From the NCBI GenBank assembly GCA_036674765.1, contig JARVKI010000173.1, positions 1-44,198 of the forward strand: a stretch of DNA of 44,198 nt. Direction: 5' to 3'. The notes below the pieces were generated by a model, which was given only the letters and a program-made list of their open reading frames with translations, was not told where the DNA came from and searched no databases. How positions within the stretch are numbered: the stretch's first letter is position 1; the number at the start of each line of letters is the position of its first letter. This document shows, in pieces, positions 44,018-44,198 of the stretch. The position numbers were made by a program, and so were the translations under genes. The DNA is from Seiridium cupressi (Eukaryota > Ascomycota > Sordariomycetes > Amphisphaeriales > Sporocadaceae).

Positions 44018-44198
44018 AGGCTCATTGTGGCTGGACAATTAATCGGCCCCTTACCTGACCAGCCTGTTCTCATCCAATAGTCATGAAGCTTGATGTGGTG
44101 CAGTAGTACAGTGAGGCACGGCTCTCGGCGGGGGGGGGGGGGGGGGGGGGGGGGCAAAACTATAAAATGTGGGGGTTTTGGTTTGGGGGGTTGGGGGT
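44018..44198. other. Contig end with poly-G run
   Basis: After ordinary sequence, a run of nearly 30 G residues begins near 44129. It is followed by CAAAACTATAAAATGTGGGG and G/T-only sequence to the end. This is typical of low-quality read ends in an assembly; it does not show the fungal TTAGGG telomere repeat. Confidence 0.7.

Noticed and set aside
44126..44198. Telomere at the right end
   Set aside because: The sequence is homopolymer G plus irregular G/T, not TTAGGG repeats. A sequencing or assembly artefact is more likely.

Overview
The window looks like nuclear DNA of a filamentous ascomycete (Pezizomycotina). Genes carry short GT-AG introns of about 48-121 nt, often with visible branch points. 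The recognisable proteins are fungal: TCTP, Mtw1/Mis12, SUR2 sphinganine C4-hydroxylase, a HET-domain protein, F-box/ankyrin and HeLo-like/ankyrin proteins, a rhodopsin-like SAT4-type membrane protein and a fungal HXXXD acyltransferase. I cannot name the genus. No tRNA, rRNA, CRISPR array or intact transposon was recognised by eye. Exon coordinates given here are my own splice reconstructions from frame and motif continuity; no RNA evidence was available.

Layout. 1-450 is an almost pure A/T block that stops sharply. 0.5-1.2 kb holds a broken transcription-factor-like remnant. 2.2-3.7 kb is an intact F-box/ankyrin gene (+). 4.8-6.7 kb is a broken HET-domain gene (+). 7.0-7.5 kb is a two-exon small secreted Cys-containing protein (-). 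8.6-9.8 kb is MTW1 (-). 10.0-12.8 kb is a damaged HeLo-like/ankyrin gene (-). 13.4-18.5 kb is an intact housekeeping block: a proline-rich protein (+), TCTP (-, five exons) and SUR2 (+). 18.5-20.9 kb is gene-poor and contains a short A/T patch. 20.9-22.2 kb holds two divergent unknown genes, one interrupted by TGA. 23.1-23.6 kb is a broken ankyrin fragment and 24.0-25.3 kb a decayed membrane-protein gene (-). 26.2 kb has a possible SDR scrap. 27.9-31.9 kb is one very long Ser/Thr-rich mucin-like protein (-). 32.4-33.9 kb is a frameshifted rhodopsin-like gene (-). 35.6-37.2 kb is an intact acyltransferase (-) and 38.9-40.1 kb an intact zinc alcohol dehydrogenase (-). 40.1-43.5 kb is gene-poor. 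43.5-44.0 kb is a damaged FAD-monooxygenase C-terminus, followed by a poly-G run that is probably an assembly artefact.

How it fits together. Conserved single-copy genes sit among accessory genes of fungal allorecognition or NLR-like type (HET, HeLo-like/ankyrin, F-box/ankyrin, ankyrin scrap). Most of these carry premature stops and frameshifts, while the housekeeping genes between them read cleanly. The right third (acyltransferase, alcohol dehydrogenase, SDR scrap, FAD-monooxygenase scrap) resembles the remains of a secondary-metabolite neighbourhood, but no backbone synthase is present, so that is inference. I did not find a clearly new molecular system. The best candidates for a second look are the small secreted protein, the repeat-built Ser/Thr-rich giant, the pair of unknown genes at 21-22 kb, and the concentration of nonsense-containing accessory genes.
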